Origin: Metabacillus flavus
Lineage (GTDB): Bacteria > Bacillota > Bacilli > Bacillales > Bacillaceae
Length of the DNA stretch: 64,000 nt
Assembly (NCBI RefSeq): GCF_018283675.1
Contig: NZ_JAGVRK010000001.1
Coordinates: 2,852,001-2,916,000 of the forward strand
Direction: 5' to 3'
Under the pieces are notes generated by a model that saw nothing but the letters and a program-made list of their open reading frames with translations, was not told the origin of the DNA and did not search any database. A program made the translations under genes and the position numbers. Positions 8,546-17,957 of the stretch are shown here, one piece after another. Each line of letters opens with the position of its first letter. The stretch's first letter is position 1.

Positions 8546-9730
8546 TCAAAAAAGTTTTGAAAAGTTTGTGGCGATCGTATAAATGCTCATTCCTGCCATT
8601 AGTACAACAATAATCACACCAAACACGGTTAAAGCTGCTGGATGCTTGTAGTCGCCTACAACTGTTTTTTTGTAAGCCGCAATAAGCATAACAGCTAATG
8701 TGATCGGCAAAATCAAACCATTTAAAGCACCAGCAAGCAATAGAAGCTGTACAGGATTTCCAAGGGCCACAAATACAATGGTTGAAATCAGAATGAATGC
8801 AATGATCGTTGCTTTCTGATATTTCAATATAGTAGAACTGAATGTTTGAATAAAGGATACGGATGTGTATGCAGCCCCAATGACAGAGGTAATCGCTGCT
8901 GCCAAAAGGACCACTCCGAAGAATTTATAGCCTAAATCTCCTGCTGCATGCTGAAAGACGGATGCAGGCGGGTTATCTTTACTGATCGCCAGTCCTTGTG
9001 CCACAATGCCAAGGGATGCAAGAAATAAGAAAATCCTCATAAGTGAAGCCACAGCAATCCCGGTTACAGCGCTTTGTGTAACCTGCGGAAGCGACTGCCT
9101 GCCTTTAATACCCGCTTCTAATAGCCGGTGGCCTCCTGCAAAGGTGATGTATCCACCAACTGTTCCTCCAACAAGAGTAATAATGGCGATAAAGTCGGTT
9201 TTTTCCGGTACAAACGTTTTTGAAATCGCTTCTCCTACAGGCGGACTGCTTGAAAATGCTACGTAAATCGTCAGGAGAATCATTAAGAACCCCATGATCT
9301 GCGCAAATTTATCCATCAGCTTTCCTGCTTCTTTAACAACGAAAACAGCAATTGCAATGGCAGCCGCTATGATTGCGCCAAGCTTTTGATCAATTCCAAA
9401 CAGAACATTGAATCCGAGTCCCGCTCCGCCAATATTTCCGATATTAAAAGCAAGACCGCCAAATACGATCAGGACGGCTACAAAGACGCCTAACCCCGGA
9501 AAAACTAAGTTGGCAATGTCCTGTGCCCTTTTTTCAGAAACGGCAATAATTCGCCATACATTCAGCTGTACCCCAATATCCAAGATGATGGTAATTAAAA
9601 TAACAAACCCAAATGAAGCAGCTAAAGTTTCCGTATAATAGGTTGTCTGAGTTAGAAACCCAGGTCCGATTGCAGAGGTAGCCATTAAAAAGGCAGCCCC
9701 CATCAGGACGCTTAAACGATTTTCTTTCAT
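8546..9730 (-). CDS. ycsG: NRAMP-fold transporter of the oxoprolinase operon, metal motifs absent
   Basis: 394-aa integral membrane protein with about 11 hydrophobic segments. The start at 9728-9730 (MKENRLSVLMG) has a good GGAGGG site; the longer frame lacks one. It shows the NRAMP opening GPGFL (22-26), but the metal-binding DPGN of helix 1 is replaced by TETL (about 33-36) and the helix-6 MPH motif by a GGTVGGY stretch (188-194). It is probably not a divalent-metal transporter, whatever its family name. It is the last gene of the pxpB-pxpC-pxpA operon, as B. subtilis ycsG neighbours ycsF-kipIA. An oxoproline or amino-acid substrate is an inference from context. Confidence 0.8.
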   Translation of the reverse strand: MKENRLSVLMGAAFLMATSAIGPGFLTQTTYYTETLAASFGFVILITIILDIGVQLNVWRIIAVSEKRAQDIANLVFPGLGVFVAVLIVFGGLAFNIGNIGGAGLGFNVLFGIDQKLGAIIAAAIAIAVFVVKEAGKLMDKFAQIMGFLMILLTIYVAFSSSPPVGEAISKTFVPEKTDFIAIITLVGGTVGGYITFAGGHRLLEAGIKGRQSLPQVTQSAVTGIAVASLMRIFLFLASLGIVAQGLAISKDNPPASVFQHAAGDLGYKFFGVVLLAAAITSVIGAAYTSVSFIQTFSSTILKYQKATIIAFILISTIVFVALGNPVQLLLLAGALNGLILPITLAVMLIAAYKKTVVGDYKHPAALTVFGVIIVVLMAGMSIYTIATNFSKLF

Positions 9731-9746
9731 ACAATTCCCTCCTTTT

Positions 9747-10499
9747 TTATATTGTTTTGATCTGAATCCCTGTTTCCTGCAGTTCTTTTCTGATTTTTTC
9801 AGCAAATTCAAGAGCGTGTGCTCCATCGCCATGTATACAAACAGTATCTGCAGTTAGGGAGATTTCTTCCCCATCTGTGCTGATAACTTTTTGTTCAGTA
9901 ATCATTTTCTTCACCTGATCAATGGCAGTTTGATCATCTTTAATCAGGGCGTTAGAGCGGCTTCTTGGCGTTAAAGCCCCGCTGCTTTGGTATGTCCGGT
10001 CAGCAAATACCTCACTAGCAGTTTTTAATCCAATGTCCTGTCCAGCTTTTATCAGCTCGCTTCCGGAAAGACCATATAGGATTAAAGATGAATCATATGT
10101 ATAAATGGCTTTCGCTATAGCTCCAGCCAAGGATGCATCAGCAGCAGCCATGTTATAAAGCGCTCCATGAGGCTTCACGTGATGCATAACTCCTCCTTCG
10201 GAACGGACAAATCCGTCAAGAGCCCCAATCTGATACAGGACGATGTCATATGCTTCCTGTGCTGAAATGGCCAGAGCCCTTCTCCCAAAGCCTTGAAGGT
10301 CAGGAAGACCGGGATGGGCACCGATTGCCGTATGATTCGCCAATGCTTGCTGCACCGTCCTTCTCATAACGGACGGATCCCCGGCATGAAATCCGCAGGC
10401 CACATTAACGGATGAAACAAGAGGAAGAATTTCCTCATCATTTCCGATTGTGTAGGATCCAAAGCTTTCTCCCAGATCACAGTTTAAATCTGTTTGCAT
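9747..10499 (-). CDS. pxpA: 5-oxoprolinase subunit A (LamB/YcsF family)
   Basis: Subunit of the ATP-dependent prokaryotic 5-oxoprolinase PxpABC, which opens the damaged-glutamine product 5-oxoproline to glutamate. 250 aa, the normal size. The LamB/YcsF signature is visible at the N-terminus ([11 protein letters not shown], then [12 protein letters not shown]). The gene begins one base after the pxpC stop codon, indicating coupled translation, and ycsG follows 16 bases later. Confidence 0.95.
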   Translation of the reverse strand: MQTDLNCDLGESFGSYTIGNDEEILPLVSSVNVACGFHAGDPSVMRRTVQQALANHTAIGAHPGLPDLQGFGRRALAISAQEAYDIVLYQIGALDGFVRSEGGVMHHVKPHGALYNMAAADASLAGAIAKAIYTYDSSLILYGLSGSELIKAGQDIGLKTASEVFADRTYQSSGALTPRSRSNALIKDDQTAIDQVKKMITEQKVISTDGEEISLTADTVCIHGDGAHALEFAEKIRKELQETGIQIKTI

Positions 10500-10500
10500 G

Positions 10501-11493
10501 TTAAAGAACCCCCTTGTCGATCTTGTCCTTTACCATCGACCGAATAAAATCAATCTCCTTTTTCCTTTGAACAAAAAGCTTTTGGGCTTCTTCAACCGTG
10601 GTCTTTTCAAATTTAATCTTTTCACCCGGCTTCAGCTGGGCCAGGTGCGGCAGGTCAACTGTTATGACCTGTCCCATTTTTGGGTAGCCTCCGGTCGTCT
10701 GGTGATCGGCCATCAGAATGATTGGCTGTCCTCCTGCAGGAACTTGGATTGTCCCGAACCCTACTGCTTCAGACAGGAGTTCTCTTTTTTCTTTTAAAGC
10801 TAAGACAGGTCCTTCTATCCGGTATCCCATTCTGTCGGATTGGCTCGTCAGCGTAAATTCCTCCGTATTAAAACCGGATCGCGAATCCTCTGTGAACCAG
10901 TCATATTCTCTGCCCTCTATGTATCTTACCGTTTTGTTTATCACGGTATAGTCCGGCTTCATATACCAGCTTGCCGCAATGGCTTTCGCTTCTGAATTTT
11001 TGATGGCTGCCTTGTCCAGCAGATCGGATTTCCTTATTTTCAGGTCGTCATTTTCTTTTAGCGCGCGGCCATTTACCCCGCCTATTCCTGCCTTTAGATA
11101 GGTTGAGCGGCTGCCAAGCTCCGGCTCCAGTTCATAGCCTCCAGATACGGCCATATAGGTTCTGCAGCCTGAAACAGGCGCTCCGAATTCGAGTTTTGCT
11201 CCTGCTCTTACAAAGACAGGTCTCCATAGCGGAATGGGCTGTCCGTTAACTTTCGGAGAAAGATTTCCGCCTGTAAGGGCAATAATGTGATCCTCCGTAA
11301 ACTCAATGGAAGGTCCGAGCAGGGTCATCTCAAGTGTTGCTTCATCTTCTGGATTACCGGCTAAAATGTTCGCAAGCCGGTGAGCATAAGGATCCATTGC
11401 ACCGCTTTTTATTACACCATACTTCTGAAAGCCGAATCTGCCGTTATCCTGAATCGTGCTTAGCAGACCGGATTGGAGGATTTTTAAGCTCAT
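10501..11493 (-). CDS. pxpC: 5-oxoprolinase subunit C (KipA family)
   Basis: 330 aa with the biotin-dependent carboxyltransferase-like fold of the urea-amidolyase/KipA family ([20 protein letters not shown] at the N-terminus, later [17 protein letters not shown]). With PxpB and PxpA it forms 5-oxoprolinase. In B. subtilis the KipI/KipA pair was first described as regulating the sporulation kinase KinA. The gene lies one base after pxpB and one base before pxpA. Confidence 0.94.
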   Translation of the reverse strand: MSLKILQSGLLSTIQDNGRFGFQKYGVIKSGAMDPYAHRLANILAGNPEDEATLEMTLLGPSIEFTEDHIIALTGGNLSPKVNGQPIPLWRPVFVRAGAKLEFGAPVSGCRTYMAVSGGYELEPELGSRSTYLKAGIGGVNGRALKENDDLKIRKSDLLDKAAIKNSEAKAIAASWYMKPDYTVINKTVRYIEGREYDWFTEDSRSGFNTEEFTLTSQSDRMGYRIEGPVLALKEKRELLSEAVGFGTIQVPAGGQPIILMADHQTTGGYPKMGQVITVDLPHLAQLKPGEKIKFEKTTVEEAQKLFVQRKKEIDFIRSMVKDKIDKGVL

Positions 11494-11494
11494 A

Positions 11495-12202
11495 CTATGA
11501 CTCCTTTAAACGGTTATATTCTTCTTTGCTGATCCGGTAAAACTGAACGGAATCCCCTGCCTTCAAGAGTGCTGGCGGTTCTTTCGCGGGGTCGAACAAA
11601 GAGAGCGGTGTCCTGCCGATGATTTGCCAGCCTCCAGGTGTCTCAAGAGGATATACTCCTGTCTGAGTACCTGCGATCCCTACAGATCCAGCCGGTATTT
11701 TAGGTCTGGGTTTCTCTTTTCTTGGAGCTGCTATTTTCCCGGTCATCCCCCCCAAATAAGGAAACCCCGGTGAAAACCCAATCATGTAAACCGGGTATAT
11801 TCCTTCTGTATGAAGAGTAATGACCTCCTCTTTGCTTAAACCATTGTAATTTGCTACTTCATCTAGATCCATTCCAAATTCTTCGTCATAGCATACTGGA
11901 ATTTTTACCGGCTCAGAGTCTGGAGATTTCAAGGTTTCCTGCTCCGTTGAGGAAAGGATATTCTCGATTTCTTCCTGAATTCTTTCATGGGATTGGCCAG
12001 GGTTTTCCTTAAAATAAAGCAAATCAAAAATGATGGTTACATTTGTAAACGCAGGTATGTATTCTACCAGCCATGGAAAATTCTGCTGATCAAGCAGGTC
12101 GGTGAATAATCTGATCTTATTGCGTAGTTCCTCACTTATTTCCTGGCCAAACTCTACAAGCATAGCCTGTTCACTTATTGGATAGTAAGCCGCTCTTTTC
12201 AT
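11495..12202 (-). CDS. pxpB: 5-oxoprolinase subunit B (KipI family)
   Basis: 235 aa from the ATG at 12200-12202 (MKRAAYYPISEQAMLVEFG), preceded by AAAGGGGG at normal spacing; the longer frame lacks a ribosome site. The carboxyltransferase-like signature GFSPGFPYLGGM and the downstream PRKEKPRPKIPAGSVGIAG match KipI/PxpB. First gene of the four-gene operon. KipI homologues can inhibit KinA, so a link to sporulation timing is possible, but the full pxpABC set makes 5-oxoproline catabolism the primary expectation. Confidence 0.94.
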   Translation of the reverse strand: MKRAAYYPISEQAMLVEFGQEISEELRNKIRLFTDLLDQQNFPWLVEYIPAFTNVTIIFDLLYFKENPGQSHERIQEEIENILSSTEQETLKSPDSEPVKIPVCYDEEFGMDLDEVANYNGLSKEEVITLHTEGIYPVYMIGFSPGFPYLGGMTGKIAAPRKEKPRPKIPAGSVGIAGTQTGVYPLETPGGWQIIGRTPLSLFDPAKEPPALLKAGDSVQFYRISKEEYNRLKES

Positions 12203-12231
12203 TTCGTTCCCCCTTTCTGCCTGATTGTTAT

Positions 12232-12260
12232 ATTGTACATAACCAATTTTTTTAGCACAA
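12232..12260 (-). promoter_or_regulatory. likely promoter of pxpBCA-ycsG
   Basis: On the minus strand TTGTGC (12255-12260) is 17 bases from TACAAT (12232-12237), about 30 bases before the pxpB start. The rest of the 311-bp pxpB-MFS gap shows no other clear signal. Confidence 0.45.
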
Positions 12261-12514
12261 ATCAAATTTTGGCAAAAGAATAGGCGATGATATTCATTTC
12301 TGTGCTGGACCAGTACTAAGTATTTTTTCGTTCCTTTTACTAAAACATGCAGACAATGCAAGTTCAACTCTTATATAATAGAAAAAAATGGAACGGATGC
12401 GAGGTCGTTAACCATGTAAGATTTTTAATGAATAATCATATTCCACTCGAAAGGAGCTTGTCAGATGTAAAGGTACAATCCTTCCTAAAAATAAATATAA
12501 GGGGATGTGCCTAT

Positions 12515-13708
12515 ATGAAAACTGCAAACTTCCGCTATTTATGGATTGGCCAGACAATCGCAAATGCAGGCGATATCTTTTATGCAGTAGGGCTGATTGC
12601 CCTTCTTTACGAAGCGACTGGATCGGCATTTTATTTAGCAGCCGTTCCTTTTGCTATTACTGCGGCTAAATTCTCAAGCGGGCTGGCCGCCCCGCTTCTT
12701 CTCGACAAATGGGAATTGGATCGGATTCTTGTCTATTCGCAAGCGGGAAAAACCGCCTTCCTTTCCGTGCTTGCTATCGGAATAGCTTCGGGACAATCCG
12801 GCAATTTGCTCTTTATGTTTTTATGCATTATCACTATCTCTGTTTTGGACGGCTGGGCTGCCCCTGCCAAAAATGCTATGCTTCCTGGCCTGGTACCTTC
12901 AGATGAGCTCGTAAAAGCTAACAGTTTTACCGCGAGCATCGATCAAAGCGTACAGCTTGGCGGCTGGGCAGTCGGCGGAGTGCTTGCTGCTTTAATTGGG
13001 GCTATGAGTTTAATTTGGATTTCGGCTGGATTGTATGCTGCCTCAACTATTCTGCTAAAGAGGATCAAGTTTAAGCCAATTCCTTTTGAAAGCAATGAGG
13101 AAGGAATCTGGAGCCGTCTGAAAGAGGGCTGGATTGGAATATGGAAAAGTCCATCTCTCCGATCCATCCATTTCATATTGGTTCTTGAAACAGCGGCAGG
13201 AGCCGTATGGATTGCGGCCATACTTTATATTTATGTGAAAAATCAGCTGCAGATGGGGGAAGAATGGTGGGGATATATTAATGCCAGCTTCTTTGCAGGC
13301 CTGATAGCCGGAGGACTCTTCGGTGTGCGGTATGCTTTATGGATTGATCGAAACAGCCGGAAGGTCCTGATCACTGGGGCATTCGGAGTCAGTGCAGCAG
13401 CCTTTATTTTCGGAATGACAAATGTACCTTGGGTTGCGCTGGCAGCATCTGCTTTTTTCGGGATGATGGAACAGCTTAAAAATGTTTGTCTGCAGACGGC
13501 TGTTCAGCGCTTTACCCCTTCGGCGCTCCTATCCAAGGTCTATTCAGCCCAAAGCTCTATGCTCGCACTTACCTTCGGACTAGGATCGCTTGCTGTAGGA
13601 GCTGCGGCGGAGAGGATTCCGATTTATTTCGTTTTTATGCTGTCCTCAGGAATCCTGCTTCTATCAGCAGGATACACCATTCTGCGCAAAAACAGACTTT
13701 CCTCCTGA
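12515..13708 (+). CDS. MFS transporter (YfiS/enterobactin-exporter-like)
   Basis: 397-aa major facilitator with about 12 hydrophobic segments. The start at 12515 (MKTANFRYLWIGQTIANAGD) has AAGGGGA upstream; the upstream in-frame extension is unlikely to be coding. The opening FRYLWIGQTIANAGDIFY is typical of the exporter group that includes macrolide-efflux-like and EntS-like proteins. Substrate unknown. It is transcribed away from pxpB and stands alone, followed by a MITE-like repeat, so it belongs to the accessory block between ackA and ytxK. Confidence 0.8.
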   Translation: MKTANFRYLWIGQTIANAGDIFYAVGLIALLYEATGSAFYLAAVPFAITAAKFSSGLAAPLLLDKWELDRILVYSQAGKTAFLSVLAIGIASGQSGNLLFMFLCIITISVLDGWAAPAKNAMLPGLVPSDELVKANSFTASIDQSVQLGGWAVGGVLAALIGAMSLIWISAGLYAASTILLKRIKFKPIPFESNEEGIWSRLKEGWIGIWKSPSLRSIHFILVLETAAGAVWIAAILYIYVKNQLQMGEEWWGYINASFFAGLIAGGLFGVRYALWIDRNSRKVLITGAFGVSAAAFIFGMTNVPWVALAASAFFGMMEQLKNVCLQTAVQRFTPSALLSKVYSAQSSMLALTFGLGSLAVGAAAERIPIYFVFMLSSGILLLSAGYTILRKNRLSS

Positions 13709-13765
13709 GAACAAAAGAGCAAAAAGGTCAAATAATTTCGCGGCGACCTGCAGCAAATCAAAAGA

Positions 13766-14085
13766 GGGGCTGTCTAAAAAGCCTTGCCAAGAGCAACAAT
13801 ATGAAAACCCGGAAACGCTGGTATGCATTTCCGGGTTTTCATTTTCCGTTAAGGATTAAGGATTATGAATGATATCAACTTTGTTCTTTATCCATAATTG
13901 GTATGGCTGATTGGAGCGGAAGGTGCGAGACTCCAGCGGGACAAGTGAGACACCGTAGGCGCAGAGCGCGGAGGAGGCTCACCGCCCGCCCAAGGATAAG
14001 GGATCATCCTGCAGCGGAAATCAGCCAAATCCAATCCAATTTCAAACAGCGGGAGCAGCTTTGAGAACTGCTTTCTAACAGCCTC
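13766..14085 (+). repeat. MITE-like extragenic repeat, copy 1
   Basis: About 320 bp bounded by GGGGCTGTCTAAAAAG and GAACTGCTTTCTAACAGCC, imperfect terminal inverted repeats (GGCTGT and ACAGCC exact). A 15-bp perfect hairpin lies at 13801-13815/13828-13842. The GC-rich core 13905-14026 begins GGCTGATTGGAGCGGAAGG and ends GCAGCGGAAATCAGCC. It fills the whole gap between the MFS gene and ytxK and has no coding capacity. Related copies are at 40825, 60885 and 62468. Confidence 0.8.
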
Positions 14086-14090
14086 GTTTT

Positions 14091-15080
14091 TTAGCGGCTT
14101 TTTTCAAACCATTCATTAATCTGCTTCATCATAGCCTGCATTCCTTCAAAATTAGAAAATTTCGGGAGGTCAGCAAGCATCGCCTGCTTTGGAGGGGCAG
14201 CCCCTTCCCCCTTTTTTTGAAGAATGAAAATGCTTTTGGCATGCTGTTCTCCCTGGAACATGGACAATGGCAGCTGCAATAACCCCTGTATATAGGCCTT
14301 CTCCTTAATAAATGCATTCAGTTTAGGAGCTTCCTTGGAACTGAATAGCTGATTTGGGATGATGAAAAACAAGTATCCTCCCGGTTTTGTATGATTCATG
14401 CTTTGTTCAATAAAGAGATGATGGGCATAGGAGTGGCCTTCGTCAGCTTTCAGTGTATAGGCTGAGGCACCTTCATCATTCGGATAAAAGCCTACAGGCA
14501 AATCACAAATAACAGCGTCCGCCGGATCCACAAATAAATTTTGAAGGCTATCCTGATTATAAAATTGAACAGGATGCTTTTGAAGATTGGCGTTAATATA
14601 GGAGAGTTGAATCAGAAGGTCATCTACATCCACCCCTGAGCTTTCCACTTTATGATCCTTAAGCTGATTTAATACAGCTGTAAGCAGGTTGCCGGTACCG
14701 ACAGCTGGATCCAATAGTGAAAATACCGGCTGATTGCTCATGAATCGCTGAACGAGATACCCTGTAAAAATCCCTACTGAATCCGGGGTCATTTGGCGGT
14801 TTGGGTGAGCGCCTTCCTTCAGGCCCTTTAGCACACATAATTGGAATGCTTTTCTAACCTCTTCTGATTCATATGTATCAAGCTGGATATCAGCGTATAG
14901 TTTTCTTAATTTTTTCTTTGCTAATTCACTTAACTCGTCTTGCAGTACATCACCATGAAATAAGTTTTCTCCTGTTTCAGCTACAGCCTCTACATAGGAT
15001 AATTCCAATTCTTCGGCAAGCTGTTCAGATGATTCATTTAAAGCAGTAAACAGCTTTTCCATATTTGAAACGGTTTGCAT
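14091..15080 (-). CDS. ytxK: class I SAM-dependent DNA methyltransferase-like protein
   Basis: 329 aa, related to N6-adenine DNA methylases of type I systems but without an HsdS or HsdR partner. The SAM site DPAVGTGNLL is near the middle. At the position of the catalytic NPPY/NPPF motif it reads CDLPVGFYP, so adenine methylation is doubtful. Conserved next to tpx/ackA in Bacillus. The ATG has a GGAG-type site and lies about 190 bases after tpx, possibly on the same transcript. Cellular role unknown. The MITE ends six bases past its stop codon. Confidence 0.88.
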   Translation of the reverse strand: MQTVSNMEKLFTALNESSEQLAEELELSYVEAVAETGENLFHGDVLQDELSELAKKKLRKLYADIQLDTYESEEVRKAFQLCVLKGLKEGAHPNRQMTPDSVGIFTGYLVQRFMSNQPVFSLLDPAVGTGNLLTAVLNQLKDHKVESSGVDVDDLLIQLSYINANLQKHPVQFYNQDSLQNLFVDPADAVICDLPVGFYPNDEGASAYTLKADEGHSYAHHLFIEQSMNHTKPGGYLFFIIPNQLFSSKEAPKLNAFIKEKAYIQGLLQLPLSMFQGEQHAKSIFILQKKGEGAAPPKQAMLADLPKFSNFEGMQAMMKQINEWFEKSR

Positions 15081-15271
15081 CCTTTTCTCCTCCTAGAGCA
15101 TACTTCCTACTATTTTAGATAAGCTCTGATTGAAAGACAAGGCTTATGCCTAAAAAAGCGCAAGCGCCTTGAAGGAATGAAGTTCTGCTAAGTGCGCGAC
15201 GTCCTGTCGCAACGCTGAACTGACCCGCGTCCTGCGGGCCTCCGGAAATAATAACCGGAGGCTTTTGAAAT

Positions 15272-15772
15272 TTAATTGGCTGCTTTCGCTGCTTCAATCG
15301 CTGCTTCATAATCTGGATGATTTGTAGCTTCACTAACATATTCAGCGTGAACCACTTCATTATTGCTGTCGACAACGAAGACGGAACGAGCCAGAAGACG
15401 AAGTTCTTTAATCGCCACTCCATACGCTTCACCAAAGCTAAGATCCCGGTGATCGGAAAGCGTCACGACATTTTCCAGCCCGTTTGCAGCACACCAGCGT
15501 TTTTGAGCGAATGGCAGGTCATTGCTGACCGTTAAAACTGTTACATTGTCAAGCTTCGCTGCTTCTTCATTAAATTTTCTTGTCTGTGCATCACAAACTC
15601 CTGTATCAATAGATGGAACGACCGAAATAATGCGGATTTTTCCTTTTGTGTCCTCAAGAGTTACTTCAGACATATCATTAGCTAACACACGGAAGTCAGG
15701 AGCTTTGTCCCCTTTTTTCACTTCTGTATTCGGCAAGGTTACCGGATTGCCTTTAAACGTAATATTCGCCAT
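15272..15772 (-). CDS. tpx: thiol peroxidase
   Basis: Atypical 2-Cys peroxiredoxin reducing hydrogen peroxide and alkyl hydroperoxides with thioredoxin. 166 aa from the second ATG (15770-15772), chosen because GAGGAGG is seven bases before it and only one base before the upstream ATG. Peroxidatic Cys60 is in the motif [18 protein letters not shown] and resolving Cys94 in [10 protein letters not shown]. Cytosolic. A Bacillus-type GC-rich extragenic sequence with a CTCCGG/CCGGAG hairpin follows it at 15150-15265. Confidence 0.95.
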   Translation of the reverse strand: MANITFKGNPVTLPNTEVKKGDKAPDFRVLANDMSEVTLEDTKGKIRIISVVPSIDTGVCDAQTRKFNEEAAKLDNVTVLTVSNDLPFAQKRWCAANGLENVVTLSDHRDLSFGEAYGVAIKELRLLARSVFVVDSNNEVVHAEYVSEATNHPDYEAAIEAAKAAN

Positions 15773-16021
15773 GTTCATTCCTCCTCTATCATCTATGGAT
15801 CTATGTACAATTTCATGATAGCTTGTCCCAGGAGGCTTTGCAAACTAAATATAGCTTTATTTACTGAATTTTACAAAAATGCACAATCTTGAATAACATG
15901 GAGCATTCAAAAAGAACCAATCAAAAAAAGGCCTGTACTCAGAACTTATGTTTTCTTAGAAAATTCTGATTGGACATCCTTACTAAAAAGTGTAAATAGC
16001 TGCCCTAACCATCCCATCAAA

Positions 16022-16051
16022 AATAAAACCCGCTGGCAATCAGCGGGTCCC
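16022..16051 (-). terminator. terminator after ytfJ
   Basis: ACCCGCTG and CAGCGGGT pair around a short loop; a T-rich tract follows on the minus strand, ten bases past the ytfJ stop. The rest of 15773-16021 has no gene I can support. Confidence 0.75.
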
Positions 16052-16060
16052 ATTTTGCTA

Positions 16061-16540
16061 TTAAAAGTCGATATCATCTCTCATAGAAGATGGCTGGCCC
16101 TTTGAACCGGAATCATTTTTCTTAAACATTTTCTGGATTTTCTCCATCGTTTGAGGGGCAGATTCCAGAATTCTTTCATATAAGTGTGTACTTTCATCGA
16201 GATGAAGCATTTTAACTCCATTATGTCCGACAATAAGAAAGGCAATAGGTGTGATGGAAACTCCGCCTCCGCTTCCTCCGCCGAATGGCATTCTGCTGCG
16301 GCTGCTATTTCCGGACACATGTCCAGCCTGAGGCTGGGCAAAAGATTGATCTTCGCCGGAACCTGCCTGGCCAAATTCGCTGCCGCCTGCAGCAAATCCA
16401 AAGCCTACCTTAGAAACCGTTAAAATCACGCTTCCATCAGGAGTCTCGACTGGATCTCCAATGATGGTATTCACATCCACCATTTGCTTTAAATTTTCCA
16501 TGGCTGTTTGCATTAAACCTTGAATCGGATGGTCGCTCAT
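16061..16540 (-). CDS. ytfJ: GerW-family sporulation protein YtfJ
   Basis: 159 aa. The GerW/YtfJ family contains spore proteins needed in B. subtilis for normal germination responses. The sequence has the characteristic start HPIQGLMQTAMENLKQMVDV, the VGFGFAAGGSEFG segment, a Gly/Ser-rich middle and a conserved VSITPIAFLIVGHNGVKML strand. No signal peptide. It follows ytfI by 11 bases and the pair forms a likely operon. Expression in the forespore is expected from the family; no sigma site was recognised. Confidence 0.92.
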   Translation of the reverse strand: MSDHPIQGLMQTAMENLKQMVDVNTIIGDPVETPDGSVILTVSKVGFGFAAGGSEFGQAGSGEDQSFAQPQAGHVSGNSSRSRMPFGGGSGGGVSITPIAFLIVGHNGVKMLHLDESTHLYERILESAPQTMEKIQKMFKKNDSGSKGQPSSMRDDIDF

Positions 16541-16551
16541 AATGTTGCCCC

Positions 16552-17247
16552 CTATGCAGTATTATTGTGTTCTCCAAATATTTTGGATAAAGGCTTATTG
16601 GCAAAGGACGGCTTTCCGCCCTTCCAATATTTAACGAATCGCAATCCACCGATAATAGCATGTCCGATTCGAAACCGGACTATACCTATAATCATTGTAT
16701 CCATACAAAGCCCTTGAAAAATGGGAACGATTGAAAGAATAGGCTGTGTTTTCAGCTGCATATAATTTCCTGCCGCACCGCATATTAGACCTTTAATTGT
16801 CCAAAGCATCCCGGCAGCGCCGCCCGTGGAAGCAGCATCCCCTAATCCGAATCTGGAATGCCATTCGAATGATGTAATTTCGATATGCTTCAGAAATTTC
16901 TTTGCTATAGTATGAAGACCAGTAATATGTGCCGCCAGCTCTTTAAAATCCCCTAACCCCGTTTTAACGTCACTTTCTGTAATGTGATCTTCCTTCGTTT
17001 TCCCGCTGCTCTCTTCATTACCCATATTGGATTCCTCCACTACGCTTACACTCATATCCTTTTCACTTGCTTTAATAACGGGAACCTTAAATGAGTAGCG
17101 AAGCAATCCGCCCCATGCTCTCACCTTTACTTTTAAGTCATCATTCTTTCCAATCCGGCGATATTCAACAGTGATGGTCAGCTTCGTAAAGGCTATAAGC
17201 AGCATAAAAAGAAAGATAAAAATAAGAATTCCATATACCCATAACAT
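16552..17247 (-). CDS. ytfI: DUF2953 membrane-anchored protein YtfI
   Basis: 231 aa with one N-terminal membrane helix (LWVYGILIFIFLFMLLIAF) and a long soluble part; DUF2953/YtfI family, always next to ytfJ in Bacillus. The ATG at 17245-17247 has AAAGGGGCGG upstream. The middle is acidic and probably flexible, and the C-terminal half alternates hydrophobic and Gly residues. Function unknown; the pairing with the germination protein suggests a role in spore formation. The 17248-17408 gap shows no gene. Confidence 0.85.
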   Translation of the reverse strand: MLWVYGILIFIFLFMLLIAFTKLTITVEYRRIGKNDDLKVKVRAWGGLLRYSFKVPVIKASEKDMSVSVVEESNMGNEESSGKTKEDHITESDVKTGLGDFKELAAHITGLHTIAKKFLKHIEITSFEWHSRFGLGDAASTGGAAGMLWTIKGLICGAAGNYMQLKTQPILSIVPIFQGLCMDTMIIGIVRFRIGHAIIGGLRFVKYWKGGKPSFANKPLSKIFGEHNNTA

Positions 17248-17408
17248 TTATACCGCCCCTTTCAGCATTTAAGTATCGCCTTGTATGCCTCCTTTTAATC
17301 GAAAGGCTGTAAACTTGCCTTTTAAGCCTGTCTTCGAGGTGGAGGTGGAGCTTCGGCGTGTCCCTTAACACCCTGTCCGGCCCGTCCCGCTCCAATCTGT
17401 AACAAATC

Positions 17409-17451
17409 AAAAAAAGCTGTTTCCCAGTTTATCCAGGAAGCAGCTTTTTTT
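17409..17451. terminator. terminator after yteJ
   Basis: AAAAAAAGCTG(C)TTCC on one side pairs with GGAAGCAGCTTTTTTT on the other around a 13-base loop. Flanked by A and T runs, it could work in both directions; it overlaps the yteJ stop codon. Confidence 0.8.
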
Positions 17452-17944
17452 ATTTGTTTCTGAACAAGTTTTCATGAATGACAGTGGTATCTGCAAACAG
17501 ATCATGCAATGCCTGTTTTTTTGGAGTAAATCCCGCTACCAGGTACGCGACCCAAATCGTTTTGCTGATAAATCGACCGACGAGTTCTCTGAAAAGGATC
17601 GTTCCCCAGGATAGAGGTTTTTCTTGATTTAAGGAAACCACCCGGATACCAAATATCATTTTACCAAGCGTCTGATTTAGAAATTTCGTCATCAGCACGA
17701 AGTATAGAAAGAAAATAAGCAATTCCAGAAGCGGTTTAGGAGAGAACATTGAACTTCCTCCATCGCTTCCTGAAAAGATAAATATGGGCTTGATCAATAT
17801 AGCATTAATCCCTGCGATAACAGCAAGGTCAATAAGATAAGCCCAAAAACGAATCCAAAACCCTCCATAAACCGGTTCTGAGTGAACGGTTTCCGATGTC
17901 AGGACAGAGGGCCGTTCCACTGTATCGTCAAATGTCGTGTCCAT
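17450..17944 (-). CDS. yteJ: RDD-family membrane protein YteJ
   Basis: 164-aa RDD protein (named for conserved Arg-Asp-Asp in its helices) with three or so membrane segments: GFWIRFWAYLIDLAVIAGIN at residues 28-47, a second near 75-90 and the LGKMIFGIRVVS region. Some RDD proteins are Na+/H+ antiporters, but this branch is uncharacterised. It lies 13 bases downstream of sppA, and the sppA-yteJ pair is conserved in Bacillus, where the two act together in lantibiotic and membrane-stress responses. Confidence 0.88.
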   Translation of the reverse strand: MDTTFDDTVERPSVLTSETVHSEPVYGGFWIRFWAYLIDLAVIAGINAILIKPIFIFSGSDGGSSMFSPKPLLELLIFFLYFVLMTKFLNQTLGKMIFGIRVVSLNQEKPLSWGTILFRELVGRFISKTIWVAYLVAGFTPKKQALHDLFADTTVIHENLFRNK

Positions 17945-17957
17945 ACAACGCCCTCCT

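Noticed and set aside
15150-15265. GC-rich sequence between ytxK and tpx with AGCGCAAGCGCC and a CCTCCGG/CCGGAGG hairpin
   Set aside because: Resembles a common Bacillus extragenic sequence, but only one copy is here and no clean T run follows the hairpin, so it was not called a terminator or a repeat family.
15905-16019. 23-codon minus-strand ORF MGWLGQLFTLFSK... after ytfJ
   Set aside because: No ribosome site; it begins directly after the ytfJ terminator hairpin.
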